Origin: Caldovatus sediminis
GTDB lineage: Bacteria > Pseudomonadota > Alphaproteobacteria > Acetobacterales > Acetobacteraceae
DNA: 64,000 nt
NCBI RefSeq assembly: GCF_014644455.1
Contig: NZ_BMKS01000008.1
Span: 119,660 to 183,659, forward strand
Direction of reading: 5' to 3'
Position numbers and translations under genes: made by a program. Numbering within the stretch: position 1 is the first letter of the stretch; each line of letters starts with the position of its first letter. The notes beneath the pieces were generated by a model, which searched no databases, had not been told where the DNA came from, and saw only the letters and a program-made list of their open reading frames with translations. Shown here piece after piece: positions 51,629-61,886 of this stretch.

Positions 51629-53464
51629 ATGGCCGCCCGCATCGACGACCTCCTGGTCCTCGGCCAGAACATCTCCAAGACCGACCTGGCCAAGTACCTG
51701 CGCGACCGCGAGGCGGTGCTGCCGCGCGACTTCGGCGGCCTCGGCGACGGCACCGCCAACGATCGCGCCGCCCTCCAGGCCTGCTTCGACCGTGCTGCCG
51801 CCGACGGCAAGTTCGCCGTCATCCCGCCCGGCACCTGGAACGTCGATGCCGGGGTGACGCTCGGCGGCGGCGCCCGCGGGCTGATCATGCAGGGGGTGAT
51901 CCAGTACACCGGCGCCGCCAACGCGCCGGCGACGGTCCTGACGCTCGGCGACGGCGGCACCACCCGCAACGGCGAGAAGCTCTACCTCAACCTCCAGGTC
52001 ACGCGGCAGATCCAGTCCGACTGGGCGAGCGAGGCCGACATCGGCATCCTCGCCCGCAACCTCGACGCCTCGCTGCTCGACCTCCGCCTGGTCTCGGGCT
52101 TCACCATCGGGCTGCGCACCCTCGGCGATGGCCGCGGCTTCGAGGACACCACGCTGATCCTCGGCCGGATCCTGAACAACCGCTACGGGCTCGACGCGCA
52201 CTGCGCCACCGCCACCGCCTGGAACACCTCGATCCGCTACTACGGCGGGCACTTCGCCTGCGCGACCGGCATCAATCCGACACTCGACCGCTTCGGGATC
52301 CGGCTCAGCCAGGCGCCGGGGGCCTACAGCAACCACAACCGGCACATCTTCGACGGGCCGAACTTCGAGCTGCGGCAGCTCGACCCGAACGTCGCCATCC
52401 CCTTCCTGAACGAGACCAGCGGCTCGGCCATCATCGGCCGGGCGCTGCGCATGGAGGCCTGCTCGCCGATCGTGGCGCGGCACACCGCCGGCGCGCAGGA
52501 CTGCGAATACGAGGTCGCCTGGGCGAATACCTATCAGGTCCGGATCGACTACACCGCCACCGCCAGCCGCTGCGGCAACGCCGTCCTCAACCGCCACCGC
52601 GCCCCGGCCTCGCGCCACCTGCGGCTGCTCGGCAATGTGCCGAACCTCCGCGCCGCGGCCTTCCGGCACAGCGCCACCGAGGTCGGGGCGGAGGGGCTGG
52701 CGGCGGTCGCCACCTCGACCACCGCGGCCACTACCCTGGCCGGGCTGTCCTTCAACGGCCTGGACGGCATCACGCCGACCGGCCGCGGGCTGCGGCTGGA
52801 GGCGCAGCGCGGGCTGGCCTTCGTGGTGGACTGCTCGCAGGCGAAGGAGTTCGCGCTCGCCCACTGGCTGGTCGGCGGCGCCGATGGCGGGCGGCTGTTC
52901 GTGCGCTGCTTCGACGCGGCCATGGCCGTGCGGGAGAACGTCGCCGGCGACGTGCTGGCCTCGCTGACCACCATGCAATGGAACGCCCCCGCCAAGGCCT
53001 GGACCGGCGGCGCGGTGATGGCCGACGCCTCGCTGAACCGGCGCATGACGGTGCGGCTCGGGCCGGGCGTGGCCTTCGCGCAGGTCGGGATCATCGGCTT
53101 CGACGGGCAGATCGAGCTCGAGGCGCTGCGCCTCTATGGCCTGCCGGAGCACGCGCCGGCGCTGCTCTGCGGCACGCCCGCGCTGCCGGTGGGCCAGCGG
53201 GAGTTCGCCGCCGAGGTCGCCTGGGACCTGCCCTCGCTGGCGCCGGGCGCCACCAGCCTGCTCGACGTGACCGTCACCGGATGCCGGCAGGGTGACTTGG
53301 CGCAGGCGGCGCTCGCCTCCTCGACGCGCTTCGTCGAACTCGACGCCGCGGCCTGGACCAGCAACACGGTGCGCGTCATGGCTAGGAACATCTCGCCCTC
53401 CGCCACCTTCGACCTCACGGCCGCCACGCTCTCCGTGGCAGTGACGAAGCGGCGGATCCCCTGA
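51629..53464 (+). CDS. Tailspike with pectate-lyase-like beta-helix
   Basis: 611 residues. The N-terminal 40 residues (MAARIDDLLVLGQNISKTDL) form a tail-attachment helix. DFGGLGDGTANDRAALQACF with VIPPGTWNVDA is the start motif of Pectate_lyase_3 domains, followed by parallel beta-helix strands (52-400) and a C-terminal beta domain (WDLPSLAPGATSLLDVTVTG). Probably binds or degrades a surface polysaccharide for host adsorption. RBS GGAGGC precedes ATG 51629. Last recognisable phage gene. Confidence 0.82.
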   Translation: MAARIDDLLVLGQNISKTDLAKYLRDREAVLPRDFGGLGDGTANDRAALQACFDRAAADGKFAVIPPGTWNVDAGVTLGGGARGLIMQGVIQYTGAANAPATVLTLGDGGTTRNGEKLYLNLQVTRQIQSDWASEADIGILARNLDASLLDLRLVSGFTIGLRTLGDGRGFEDTTLILGRILNNRYGLDAHCATATAWNTSIRYYGGHFACATGINPTLDRFGIRLSQAPGAYSNHNRHIFDGPNFELRQLDPNVAIPFLNETSGSAIIGRALRMEACSPIVARHTAGAQDCEYEVAWANTYQVRIDYTATASRCGNAVLNRHRAPASRHLRLLGNVPNLRAAAFRHSATEVGAEGLAAVATSTTAATTLAGLSFNGLDGITPTGRGLRLEAQRGLAFVVDCSQAKEFALAHWLVGGADGGRLFVRCFDAAMAVRENVAGDVLASLTTMQWNAPAKAWTGGAVMADASLNRRMTVRLGPGVAFAQVGIIGFDGQIELEALRLYGLPEHAPALLCGTPALPVGQREFAAEVAWDLPSLAPGATSLLDVTVTGCRQGDLAQAALASSTRFVELDAAAWTSNTVRVMARNISPSATFDLTAATLSVAVTKRRIP

Positions 53465-53903
53465 GCGGCCGCCGCAGAACGGTGGCGCAACCAGGTTGGC
53501 AGTGCACGAGGCGGTCTGCGCCGAGCGCTGGAAGCAGGCCACCGACAAGCCGAGCCGGATCGAGATGGTACCACGAGGTCGCGCTCGCGCTGAACGCGCG
53601 CGATGCGCAGCTTCTCCCCCGGCTGACGAGCACCATCCTGGACCGCCCGAGGGCTGACCTCGCCACCAGCACCGGCGCCACATCGCACCGGACTCCTGCG
53701 CACTTCGCAGGGGCTCCCCGCGAGGCGCGCAATGGCGTGCATGCCATCGTTCGCCATGGCCACGGCGTCGACGGGCACGAGCCGTCATCGCAAGGCGGCC
53801 AAGGCTGGTCGGGCGCGGCCGGGCCGGATCAGGCCGACCCTGGCCCCCCTCAGCCCGCCATCTGCGGCCGCCGCCTCAACCGGCCGGGGCACCGGCGCGT
53901 CGG
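53465..53903. other. Gene-free region at the phage-host junction
   Basis: About 440 bp between the tailspike gene and the Bug receptor gene. Open frames are arginine-rich shadows on both strands. The right prophage boundary (attR) is probably here, but I found no direct repeat matching the region before 14.2 kb or near the recombinase. Nothing else seen. Confidence 0.5.
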
Positions 53904-54887
53904 CTACTCCGCGCGGATCCCCGCCACCCGCACCACCTCGCCCCAGCGCTGCAGCTCCGCAGCCAGGAATTCCGCGAACTGTGCCGGTGGGCCGGCGATC
54001 ACCGTAAGGCCCTGATCCCCCAGCCGCGCCTGCATTTCGGGCGCCGCCAGGATCCGCGCCGTGTCGGCCTGGATGCGCGCCACCAGTCCCGGAGCCATCC
54101 GGGCGGGCCCGATCAGCCCGAACCACGCCGTCATCCCGGCCTGCGGCACTCCGAGCTCGGCCATGGTGGGCACATCGGGCATCGCCGAAGAGCGCCGTGC
54201 CGAGGTCACAGCCAGCGCCCGGACGCGCCCGGCCCGCACATGCGGAACGGCAGTGGCCATCTGGTCGAACAGCATCTCGATCTGGCCGGAGATGACGTCC
54301 GTCATCGCTGCGGCGTTGCCGCGATATGGGACATGCGTGACCTGCAGCCGCTCGGCCTGCTTGAACAGCTCGCAGGCCAGATGCTGGGAGGTCCCGTTGC
54401 CGCCCGATCCGCAATGGAGCCGGCCCGGCCGTTCGCGAGCCAGCGACACCAGCTCGGCCAGGCCCCGTGCCGGGAGGTTCTGGTTCACGACGAGCATGAT
54501 GGGCGACTCCGCCAGGAGCGAGATCGGCGTGAAGTCGGCGACGCTGTCGAAGGGGATGCGGGCAATGAGTGCCGGATTGGTGGCATGCGTCATGGGCACG
54601 ACCATGAGCGTGTGCCCATCTGGGGTGGCGCCGGCAAGGGCCTGCGTGGCTACCACGCCGCTGCCGCCCGGCCGGTTCTCCACCACCACGCTCTGTCCCC
54701 AGGCCTCGGAGAGCTTCGGCGCCAGCAGCCGTGCCAGCAGGTCCACCGTGCCGCCCGGCGGGAAGCCGAGGAGCAGGGTCACCGTGCGTGCGGGAAATGA
54801 GGGAGTCTGCGCCGAGGCGGGCAGGGCTGCGAGGCTGAGCGCAGCGAAGATCGCACGCCGGCCGATGGCCATGGGCTTGGACATCAT
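53904..54887 (-). CDS. Bug-family (TTT) solute-binding receptor
   Basis: 327 residues with a Sec/Tat-like leader (RRAIFAALSLAALPASAQ). The mature part has the Bug signature: PARTVTLLLGFPPGGTVDLL, VVENRPGGSGVVATQALAGA, THVPYRGNAAAMTDVISGQI and MPDVPTMAELGV. These periplasmic receptors bind carboxylates or amides for tripartite tricarboxylate transporters or sensing. No TctA/TctB gene is near. It follows the FAD oxidoreductase gene by 27 bp, so they are probably co-transcribed. Start chosen at ATG 54887, after GAGGAAGAGG; ATG 54884 and 54902 are alternatives. Confidence 0.88.
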   Translation of the reverse strand: MMSKPMAIGRRAIFAALSLAALPASAQTPSFPARTVTLLLGFPPGGTVDLLARLLAPKLSEAWGQSVVVENRPGGSGVVATQALAGATPDGHTLMVVPMTHATNPALIARIPFDSVADFTPISLLAESPIMLVVNQNLPARGLAELVSLARERPGRLHCGSGGNGTSQHLACELFKQAERLQVTHVPYRGNAAAMTDVISGQIEMLFDQMATAVPHVRAGRVRALAVTSARRSSAMPDVPTMAELGVPQAGMTAWFGLIGPARMAPGLVARIQADTARILAAPEMQARLGDQGLTVIAGPPAQFAEFLAAELQRWGEVVRVAGIRAE

Positions 54888-54914
54888 TCCTCTTCCTCTC
54901 ATCGTTCTTGCTTG

Positions 54915-56369
54915 CTAGGCCCGGACCGGAACGGGCTCTTCCGCGTTGCGGCCCGCCGAACCGATGTCGACGTCCTGCCCCTCGAGCTCGCGCTGCAGTA
55001 CGGTCGTGTCGAGGGCGGAGGGGACGGTGCCCTGCCGCGCCGCAAGGGCGGCGCCGACCCCGGCCACTTGGCCGGTGACAAGGCAGCAATACTGGCCGCG
55101 GGTCCACATGTCAGCGTCGTGTGAGACGGACAGCGCGCGTCCGCCGACTGTCATGCCCTCCACGCCGTTCGGCACGAAGACGCGCCACGGGATCTCAAAG
55201 AAGGTGAGGTCGGTCGTGGCGGTGCGGTACACCGCGTCGTCTGGTGCTCCCTCGCCGCCGGTAGCCTTGTGCCAGTCCCTGCCGACGGCCATGTGGCGCC
55301 AGATGCGCGCCACGCTGTCGGGGAACCGGCGCTGCGCCACGTTGTCGGCCTGCGTGAGCACGTAGCGGCCGCGTACGCGGCGGGTCTCGCGGACCCCGAC
55401 GGTCGGGGAGCTGTCGATCACATAGGCCTTCTCGAAGCCGGGAATATCGCGCTTGATGACCTTCAGGATGCGCCGGTTCTGCATCCGCGCCTCAAGGTCC
55501 GCGCGGGTGATGTCCCATGCATTCGTGCCGTCCACGCCATAGACCCGGCTGTTGTTCACCGTGACGATGCCGCGCTCGACATCGACGCCCTCCATCCGGA
55601 GATAGTGGACCTCCTCGGGAAGCTCCCCTGCCGCCCGGGCACGCGCCGCGATGTCGAAGAAGCCGGAGAAGCGGACCAAGCCCTCCTCGGGCTTCAGGAT
55701 GTGGAAGTTCGGATCGGCCGTGAAGTTCTCGGCTGGCTGCGAACGGCAGTACTCGACTACCCGCCGCACGTCCACGCCGCCCAGGCGGAACAAGACGGAC
55801 ATCGGGCGCATCTTCCCGTCCTCCTCCCGCCCTTTTACGTACTCGGCTCCTGCCGCGGCGGCGAGGTCAGCGTCCCCGGTGGCGTCGACCACACACCTAG
55901 CCAGGATCGCCTGGCGCCCCGACTTGTTCTGGATGACAACGCCGCGGATCCGGCTGCCCTCCATGACCGGATCAACGACCCAGGTGTAATTCAGGATCTT
56001 CACCCCGTTCTCGGACAGAAGCTCGACGGCGAGCTCCTTCAGCGCCTCCGGATCGAAGGGAAAGGTCGGGCCGGCATCCACGCCGGCGCCGCGGGCAGCC
56101 AGGCTGCGCGCGATCTCCCGCGCCACGCCGGTCATGCACCGCACGGGCACATTCCAGGTGTTCATCAGCACACCGGTCGCGGCGCCCCCGAGGAAGGCAT
56201 TGCGCTCGATCACCATGGTCCTCGCGCCAGCGCGTGCCGCGCCGAGCGCCGCACCGATGCCGGCAACGCCGCCTCCACAAATCAGCACATCCACCTCGCG
56301 GACCACCGGGGTACGGCGGGCCGGCTCCAGCAGGAAGCCCTCTTCAGGGCGGATAGCTGTCGGTTCCAT
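54915..56369 (-). CDS. FAD-dependent oxidoreductase
   Basis: 484 residues. A dinucleotide-binding motif, VDVLICGGGVAGIGAALGAA (about 27-46), with E54 after MVIER; then GGAATGVLMNTWNVPVRCMT, CVVDATGDADLAAAAGA (the FAD_oxidored/GG-x-A-T-G signature), and a C-terminal VFVPNGVEGMTVGGRALSVS, DADMWTRGQYCCLVTGQVAG. PF12831-type flavoprotein. Substrate unknown; likely oxidises a product of the neighbouring transporter system. Lies in a leftward operon gntR-type regulator, this gene, Bug receptor. Confidence 0.85.
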   Translation of the reverse strand: MEPTAIRPEEGFLLEPARRTPVVREVDVLICGGGVAGIGAALGAARAGARTMVIERNAFLGGAATGVLMNTWNVPVRCMTGVAREIARSLAARGAGVDAGPTFPFDPEALKELAVELLSENGVKILNYTWVVDPVMEGSRIRGVVIQNKSGRQAILARCVVDATGDADLAAAAGAEYVKGREEDGKMRPMSVLFRLGGVDVRRVVEYCRSQPAENFTADPNFHILKPEEGLVRFSGFFDIAARARAAGELPEEVHYLRMEGVDVERGIVTVNNSRVYGVDGTNAWDITRADLEARMQNRRILKVIKRDIPGFEKAYVIDSSPTVGVRETRRVRGRYVLTQADNVAQRRFPDSVARIWRHMAVGRDWHKATGGEGAPDDAVYRTATTDLTFFEIPWRVFVPNGVEGMTVGGRALSVSHDADMWTRGQYCCLVTGQVAGVGAALAARQGTVPSALDTTVLQRELEGQDVDIGSAGRNAEEPVPVRA

Positions 56370-56404
56370 GTGGATGTCTCCTCGTGATAGCCGGGCGCGG
56401 CGCG

Positions 56405-57055
56405 TCAGCCGATCACGGCGCGAAGCGAACCTTCGTGTGAACGGCGGACATGCGCGCGTGCTGCCCGCTCGGCTGCGTCCGGGTCGCGCGCGGCAATGGC
56501 GTCCAGGATGGCGCGATGCTCCGCCGCCGCCTCGGAGCCCCGCCCGGCGAAGGCCCGGAGTTCCGACCGGCGGACCAGCGCGATCTGCGCCGCGAGCCCG
56601 GTCAGCGACGCGGTCAACCGCGTGTTGCGCGCGGCGCCGGCAATGCGGGCGTGGAACTCCGCGCCGTGCCGTGCCCGGTCGCGCCAGTCGCGGCAGCTGT
56701 CATAAATCTCGCTGAGCTGCCGAAGCGCCTGGATCTCCCCTTCGCTGGCGCGCAAGGCGGCGCCGCGGGCAGCCAGCCCTTCGAGCACCTCGCGCAGCTC
56801 AAACAGTTCCCGTAGGTCGGCCGCGCTGTAGCGAGGCAGGAAATAGCCTCGCCCCGGAACGAGGTCGAGGAGCCGGTCGCGGGCCAGCGCTCTCAGCGCC
56901 TCTCTCACGGGCGTGCGGCTCATGCCAAGCCGATCGGCCAGTTCGTTCTCGGATATTGCATCGCCTGGCGCGTACTCGCCCTCGAGCACGATCCCACGAA
57001 TGGAGGCATAGGCCTGGGCGGCGAGGCCGCCGCGTCCTGCATCGAGCGTCGCCAT
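56405..57055 (-). CDS. GntR-family regulator with FCD domain
   Basis: 216 residues from ATG 57055. The winged HTH reads SIRGIVLEGEYAPGDAISEN, ELADRLGMSRTPVREALRAL; the FCD domain follows (YSAADLRELFELREVLEGLA with Arg/Asp/His metal-site residues, ending HVRRSHEGSLRAVIG). FCD/FadR-like repressors respond to small carboxylates. It is transcribed divergently from the ABC transporter, and ATAC/GTAT palindromes overlie the promoter region just upstream of its start (57059-57089), so it likely controls both directions. Confidence 0.92.
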   Translation of the reverse strand: MATLDAGRGGLAAQAYASIRGIVLEGEYAPGDAISENELADRLGMSRTPVREALRALARDRLLDLVPGRGYFLPRYSAADLRELFELREVLEGLAARGAALRASEGEIQALRQLSEIYDSCRDWRDRARHGAEFHARIAGAARNTRLTASLTGLAAQIALVRRSELRAFAGRGSEAAAEHRAILDAIAARDPDAAERAARAHVRRSHEGSLRAVIG

Positions 57056-57058
57056 TGC

Positions 57059-57089
57059 ATACGTCTTGTATACCGCTCGAATACCGTAT
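57059..57089. promoter_or_regulatory. Probable GntR operator cluster
   Basis: Two palindromes: ATAC-gtctt-GTAT at 57059-57071 and ATAC-c-GTAT at 57081-57089. Related half-sites in tandem, 4 bp from the gntR start codon on one side and 200 bp before livH on the other. The FCD family often binds TNGT-n-ACNA-like palindromes; these resemble but do not equal that consensus. Confidence 0.45.
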
Positions 57090-57289
57090 CGGCCAATGTG
57101 GTTTGTCGTCAAGGCTTCAGCAAGCGTCGAGTTGATGGTGCAGAATGCGCAGGTCAGAGTGGCCGTGGCCCGCATTTCCGCAATAGGGCTTGCGACGATA
57201 CCGGCTGGGCGACCGCCGCCGCCATCGTCAATCCTCGCCGTAACGGAGGGAGCGCCGGCACTACACGGCGCAGCCGTGGCGAGGGAGAT

Positions 57290-58150
57290 GTGCTGGCGAA
57301 TCTGGCGACGCTAGCCCTGAACGGGCTTGCCTGGGGGCTGATCGTGGCGCTGATCGCGCTTGGCCTCTCGATCATCTTCGGCCTGCTGGACGTTATCAAC
57401 GTTGCCCATGGCGACTTGTTCATGGTCGGCGGCGTGCTGGCCTGGACGGCCGTGGAGACCACCGGCTCCTTTGCTGCGGCGCTGGTGGTGGTGCCGCTGC
57501 TCGGTATGGCTCTCGGGCTGGCTACCGAGCGTTTCGCGATCCGGCCGATCCTGCGCAATCCGGCACTAACCATCGTTTCCACCTTTGGTCTGTCGCTGAT
57601 CTTGCAGGAAGCGGTGCGTGCCACCTTCGGCCCTGCGCCGCGGCGACTGATGGCGCCGCTGCCCGGCACGCTGCCGGTCTTCGGCACCAACTACGAGATC
57701 TACCGCCTGGCCGCCGCCGTCGCCGCGGCGCTCGCTCTTGCCGCCTTCTTCCTGTTCCAGCAGCGCACCCGCTTCGGCACCTGGATGCGCGCCGTGCGGC
57801 ATGACCGCGAGACGGCGCTGACGCTCGGCATCCCGGTGGCGCGGGTGCAGTTGCTCACCTTCGCGCTCGGCGCGGCACTGGCGCTGCTCGGCGGCGTCAT
57901 CGCCGCACCGATCACCACGGTGGACTTCCGCGCCGGGGTCGAGATCCTGCCCGCTTGCTTCATGGCTGTGGTCATCGGCGGCCTCGGCAATCTGCCCGGC
58001 ACCGCCGCCGCCGCAGTGCTGCTGGCGGTGACCGAGGGTGTTGTCTCGGGCCTGTCCGACCCGACGGCGGCGCGCATCACCTCACTGTGCCTGATGTCGG
58101 CGGTGCTGCTGCTGCGGCCCCAGGGTCTGTTCGCGGGCGCCGCGCGATGA
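57290..58150 (+). CDS. livH: Branched-chain-type ABC transporter permease (LivH)
   Basis: 286 residues from GTG 57290 (GGAGA upstream). NLATLALNGLAWGLIVALIA, LGLSIIFGLLDVINVAHGDL (LivH signature, GLxxVxNxAHGxL), MRAVRHDRETALTLGIPVAR (the conserved EAA-like loop), FMAVVIGGLGNLPGTAAAAV. Eight or so membrane helices. First of five transport genes that overlap or nearly touch. Substrate not amino acid by default; the linked nitrilase suggests a nitrile/amide/acid. Confidence 0.93.
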   Translation: MLANLATLALNGLAWGLIVALIALGLSIIFGLLDVINVAHGDLFMVGGVLAWTAVETTGSFAAALVVVPLLGMALGLATERFAIRPILRNPALTIVSTFGLSLILQEAVRATFGPAPRRLMAPLPGTLPVFGTNYEIYRLAAAVAAALALAAFFLFQQRTRFGTWMRAVRHDRETALTLGIPVARVQLLTFALGAALALLGGVIAAPITTVDFRAGVEILPACFMAVVIGGLGNLPGTAAAAVLLAVTEGVVSGLSDPTAARITSLCLMSAVLLLRPQGLFAGAAR

Positions 58151-59121
58151 GCGTGACGGCGATCAACCGCACTCTGACGGCGGTCCTGCTGGCGGTGCTG
58201 GTCGCTGCCCCTTGGGTGCTGCCGATGTTCGAGGCCGAATTCTGGCTGGCGATCACCGCCGAGATGCTGATCTGGGGATTGTTCGCCGCTTCGGCCAATC
58301 TTCTGTTCGGGCATGTTGGCCTCCTCTCCTTTGGCCAAGCGCTCTATTTCGGCTTCGGCATGTATGGCGTGGCGATCGGGGTGGACCGCTTCGGCCTTGG
58401 CTTCTGGCCGGCGCTCGGCCTCGGCATCGCGGCGGCGGTGGCCATGGCGGCGGTGGCCGGCGTTTTCGCCGTGCGCCTAACCTGGCACTACTTCGCCATC
58501 ATCACTGTGGTCTTCTCGCTGATCTTCTACTTCCTGGCGCTGCGGCTGAAGCCGCTGACTGGGGGCGACGACGGGCTTTCGTTCGCGCCGCCGCCGGTGG
58601 CGCGGTTCGGCGACGTGACGCTAAGTCTGGGCGACGAGACGGTACAGTATCTCGTCATTCTCGCCTTCGCCGTTGCCGCCTTCGCTTTCCAAGCACGGCT
58701 CTATGCGAGCCCCCTGGGCCGCGCCTTCGCCGCCGTGCGCGAGAGCGAGCGTAAGGCAGCACTCCTCGGCATCGACGTACTCAAGGTGCGCTGGATCGCC
58801 TTCGTCATCGCCGGCGGGCTCGCCGGCTTGGCCGGGGCGCTGTTCGCGTTCTACGGACGCTACGCCTCGGCCACGTATATGTACTACGTGGTTTCCGGCG
58901 AGGCGGTGATCTGGACCATCGTCGGCGGCACCGGCACGCTGCTCGGCCCCGGGATCGGAGCCGCGCTGCTGACCCTGGTGCGCGAGGAACTGTCCACAGT
59001 CTGGGAGCACTACCTCCTCGTAGTAGGGGCGGTGGTTATCCTGACCGTGGTCTTCGCCCCGCGCGGCATCGCCGGGGCGTGGAACGCGGCGCTGGCGCGG
59101 CTGCCGGGAGTGCGGTCGTGA
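58147..59121 (+). CDS. livM: Branched-chain-type ABC transporter permease (LivM)
   Basis: 324 residues, ATGA overlap with the preceding gene. LIWGLFAASANLLFGHVGLL, SFGQALYFGFGMYGVAIGVD is the LivM signature (L-x-x-G-x-x-G-x-x-S-F-G-x-A). EAA-like loop: RAFAAVRESERKAALLGIDV, LKVRWIAFVIAGGLAGLAGA. Partner permease to the previous gene. Confidence 0.93.
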   Translation: MSVTAINRTLTAVLLAVLVAAPWVLPMFEAEFWLAITAEMLIWGLFAASANLLFGHVGLLSFGQALYFGFGMYGVAIGVDRFGLGFWPALGLGIAAAVAMAAVAGVFAVRLTWHYFAIITVVFSLIFYFLALRLKPLTGGDDGLSFAPPPVARFGDVTLSLGDETVQYLVILAFAVAAFAFQARLYASPLGRAFAAVRESERKAALLGIDVLKVRWIAFVIAGGLAGLAGALFAFYGRYASATYMYYVVSGEAVIWTIVGGTGTLLGPGIGAALLTLVREELSTVWEHYLLVVGAVVILTVVFAPRGIAGAWNAALARLPGVRS

Positions 59122-59880
59122 GCGTCGTACCAGTCCTCGAACTCATCGATGTTTCGCGGCGCTTCGGCGGCCTTCGGGCGGTGGACGGCGTGACGCTGTC
59201 GCTCGGCCGTGGCATCTCCGCCATCATTGGCCCGAACGGAGCGGGTAAGACCACGCTGTTCAACCTGATCTCCGGCCTGTTGCCGCCGAGTGCCGGCCGT
59301 ATCCAGCTGCACGGGCAGGACATCACGCACCTCAAGGCGCATGCTCGCGCCCGGCTTGGCATGGCGCGCACGCTGCAGATCAAGTCGGTCTTCCCGGCGC
59401 TCTCAGTTTACGAGAATGTCTGGATCGCGGCGCGCCAGCGCTACCGTCCGCTCGACCCTTTCGGCTTGTGGCGGCGGGACCGCGCCACCGCGGCCGAGGC
59501 GGAGGCGGCGTTGGAGGAAGTCGGCCTCACCGGCTGCGCCGACATGGCCGCCGGCAGCCTCTCCTATGGCGACGTGGCGCGGCTCGAGATCGCCATGGCG
59601 CTGGCGCAGCGGCCGAGCCTCCTGCTGCTCGATGAACCGGTCTGCGGCATGAGCCCAGCCGAGACCGAGCAGGCGGTGGCGCTGATCCGCCGCATCGGCG
59701 AGCGGACCGACGTGGTGATCATCGAGCACGACATGGAGGTGGTGTTCGGCCTCGCCGAGCGCATCGTCGTCCTCGCCCAGGGCCGCGTGCTGGCCGACGG
59801 CCCGCCAGCCGCGATCGCCGCCGACCCGGCGGTGCAGGAGGCCTATCTCGGCCAGGGCGAGGACGAGGAGGAGGCGGTGC

Positions 59881-59888
<8 letters not shown>
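59118..59888 (+). CDS. livG: ABC transporter ATP-binding protein (LivG)
   Basis: 256 residues from GTG 59118. Walker A GPNGAGKTTLFNLISG (about 40-55), Q-loop MARTLQIKS, ABC signature SLSYGDVARLEI (an altered LSGGQ), Walker B LLLLDEPVCGMSP, H-loop IIEHDMEVV. C-terminal extension is acidic (GEDEEEAVHG) and overlaps livF by 8 bp. Drives import with LivF. Confidence 0.93.
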
Positions 59889-60597
<709 letters not shown>

Positions 60598-60614
60598 CGC
60601 GGAAGGAGACCGCC

Positions 60615-61874
60615 ATGAGCACCACCCGCCGCAGCTTCCTCGCCACCGCGCTCGCCGGTGGCGCGGCCAGCGTGATGCTGGCCCGTGACCTCTACGCGCA
60701 GGAGGGCGGTCCGATCGTCATCGGCCACCAGGTGGAGCTCACTGGTGGCTTCGCCTCCTGGGGCTACTGGCACGACAAGGCGGCGAAGGCGGCGGCCAAG
60801 CTGATCAATGAGGGGGGCGGCATCGCTGGGCGGCGGCTCGACCTAGTGACCGAGGACACCGAGAGCAGCCCGGCCACCGGTGCGCGCAAGCTGCGCTCGC
60901 TGATCCAGCGCAACCGCGCCGCCTTCGTCACTGGATCGGTGCATTCGGGCGTCATGCTCGCTTCGATCCCGATCGCGACCGAGCTCAAGACCGTCTACTT
61001 CTCGACCGGGGAGGCGACCGAGGCCACCGGCAGTCGCGGCACGCGCTATGCCTTCCGCAGCGGCACCGACACCTATGCGCTGGCCGCCGCGGGCGCGCCC
61101 TGGGCGTTTAACAATCTGGGCAAGACCTGGACGATGATCTTCCCCGACTACGCTTGGGGCCACAGCCACCACCAGGAGCACAAGGCGGTCATTGAGCGCC
61201 TGGGCGGCAAGGTGCACGACCCGATTGCAGTGCCGCTCGATGCGCGCGACCTGCTGCCCTATCTCACCCGCATCCCGCAGGACACGGAGGTGCTGTTCAG
61301 CGTCTTCTTCGGGGCCCAGTCGGTAGCATTCTACACCCAGGCCAAAGCACTCGGCCTGGAGAAGACCATGCGCATGTACTCCGTCTCCGGCACCATGGAG
61401 GCGATCGCGCCGGAGGATATGGAGGGCGCGGCCGAGGGCGTGGTGGTGGTGGAGAACTTCCCGCGCATGCTCCGGTTCAAGGACGACGAATTCCACCGCG
61501 AGCATCTGCGCATCATGGAGGTGGATCCGGTGCACGCGCGCGAGACGAGCAGCCGCCGCGTCTACGCCAAGAGTCATGCCTGGCAGGCCTGGGAGAACCT
61601 GTTCCTGCTCAAGCGCGCAATCGAGGTCTCCGGCTGGCGGACCAAGCGCAACGACCCCGACGTGATTCGCGCGCTCGAGGGGATGGAGGTGCCGAACAGC
61701 CTAGCGCATCCGCAGGGCGCCAAGCTGCTGCGGGCGCAGGACCACAGCGGCATGATCGACTGCTACATCAGCCGCATCGAGAGCAACGAATACCGGGTGA
61801 AGCACATGGTGCCGCGGGCCGAGCTTCAGGCGATGCTGCCGCCGCGCGTGGATTTCACCACCCAGGCCCTCTGA
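60615..61874 (+). CDS. Periplasmic solute-binding protein of the Liv-type transporter
   Basis: 419 residues. Tat leader STTRRSFLATALAGGAAS, mature start about YAQEGG. Type I periplasmic binding fold (Peripla_BP_6): IVIGHQVELTGGFASWGYWH, LINEGGGIAGRRLDLVTEDT, ATGARKLRSLIQRNRAAFVT. Related to urea/short-chain amide receptor groups (AmiC/FmdD-like) by its style, which fits the adjacent nitrilase, but ligand is not known. RBS GGAAGGAGA before ATG 60615. Confidence 0.88.
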   Translation: MSTTRRSFLATALAGGAASVMLARDLYAQEGGPIVIGHQVELTGGFASWGYWHDKAAKAAAKLINEGGGIAGRRLDLVTEDTESSPATGARKLRSLIQRNRAAFVTGSVHSGVMLASIPIATELKTVYFSTGEATEATGSRGTRYAFRSGTDTYALAAAGAPWAFNNLGKTWTMIFPDYAWGHSHHQEHKAVIERLGGKVHDPIAVPLDARDLLPYLTRIPQDTEVLFSVFFGAQSVAFYTQAKALGLEKTMRMYSVSGTMEAIAPEDMEGAAEGVVVVENFPRMLRFKDDEFHREHLRIMEVDPVHARETSSRRVYAKSHAWQAWENLFLLKRAIEVSGWRTKRNDPDVIRALEGMEVPNSLAHPQGAKLLRAQDHSGMIDCYISRIESNEYRVKHMVPRAELQAMLPPRVDFTTQAL

Positions 61875-61886
61875 CCAGAGGACGGC

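Noticed and set aside
49949..53788. A 1279-codon minus-strand frame opposite the tail tip and tailspike
   Set aside because: Low-complexity Gly/Arg/Asp shadow with no conserved segments.
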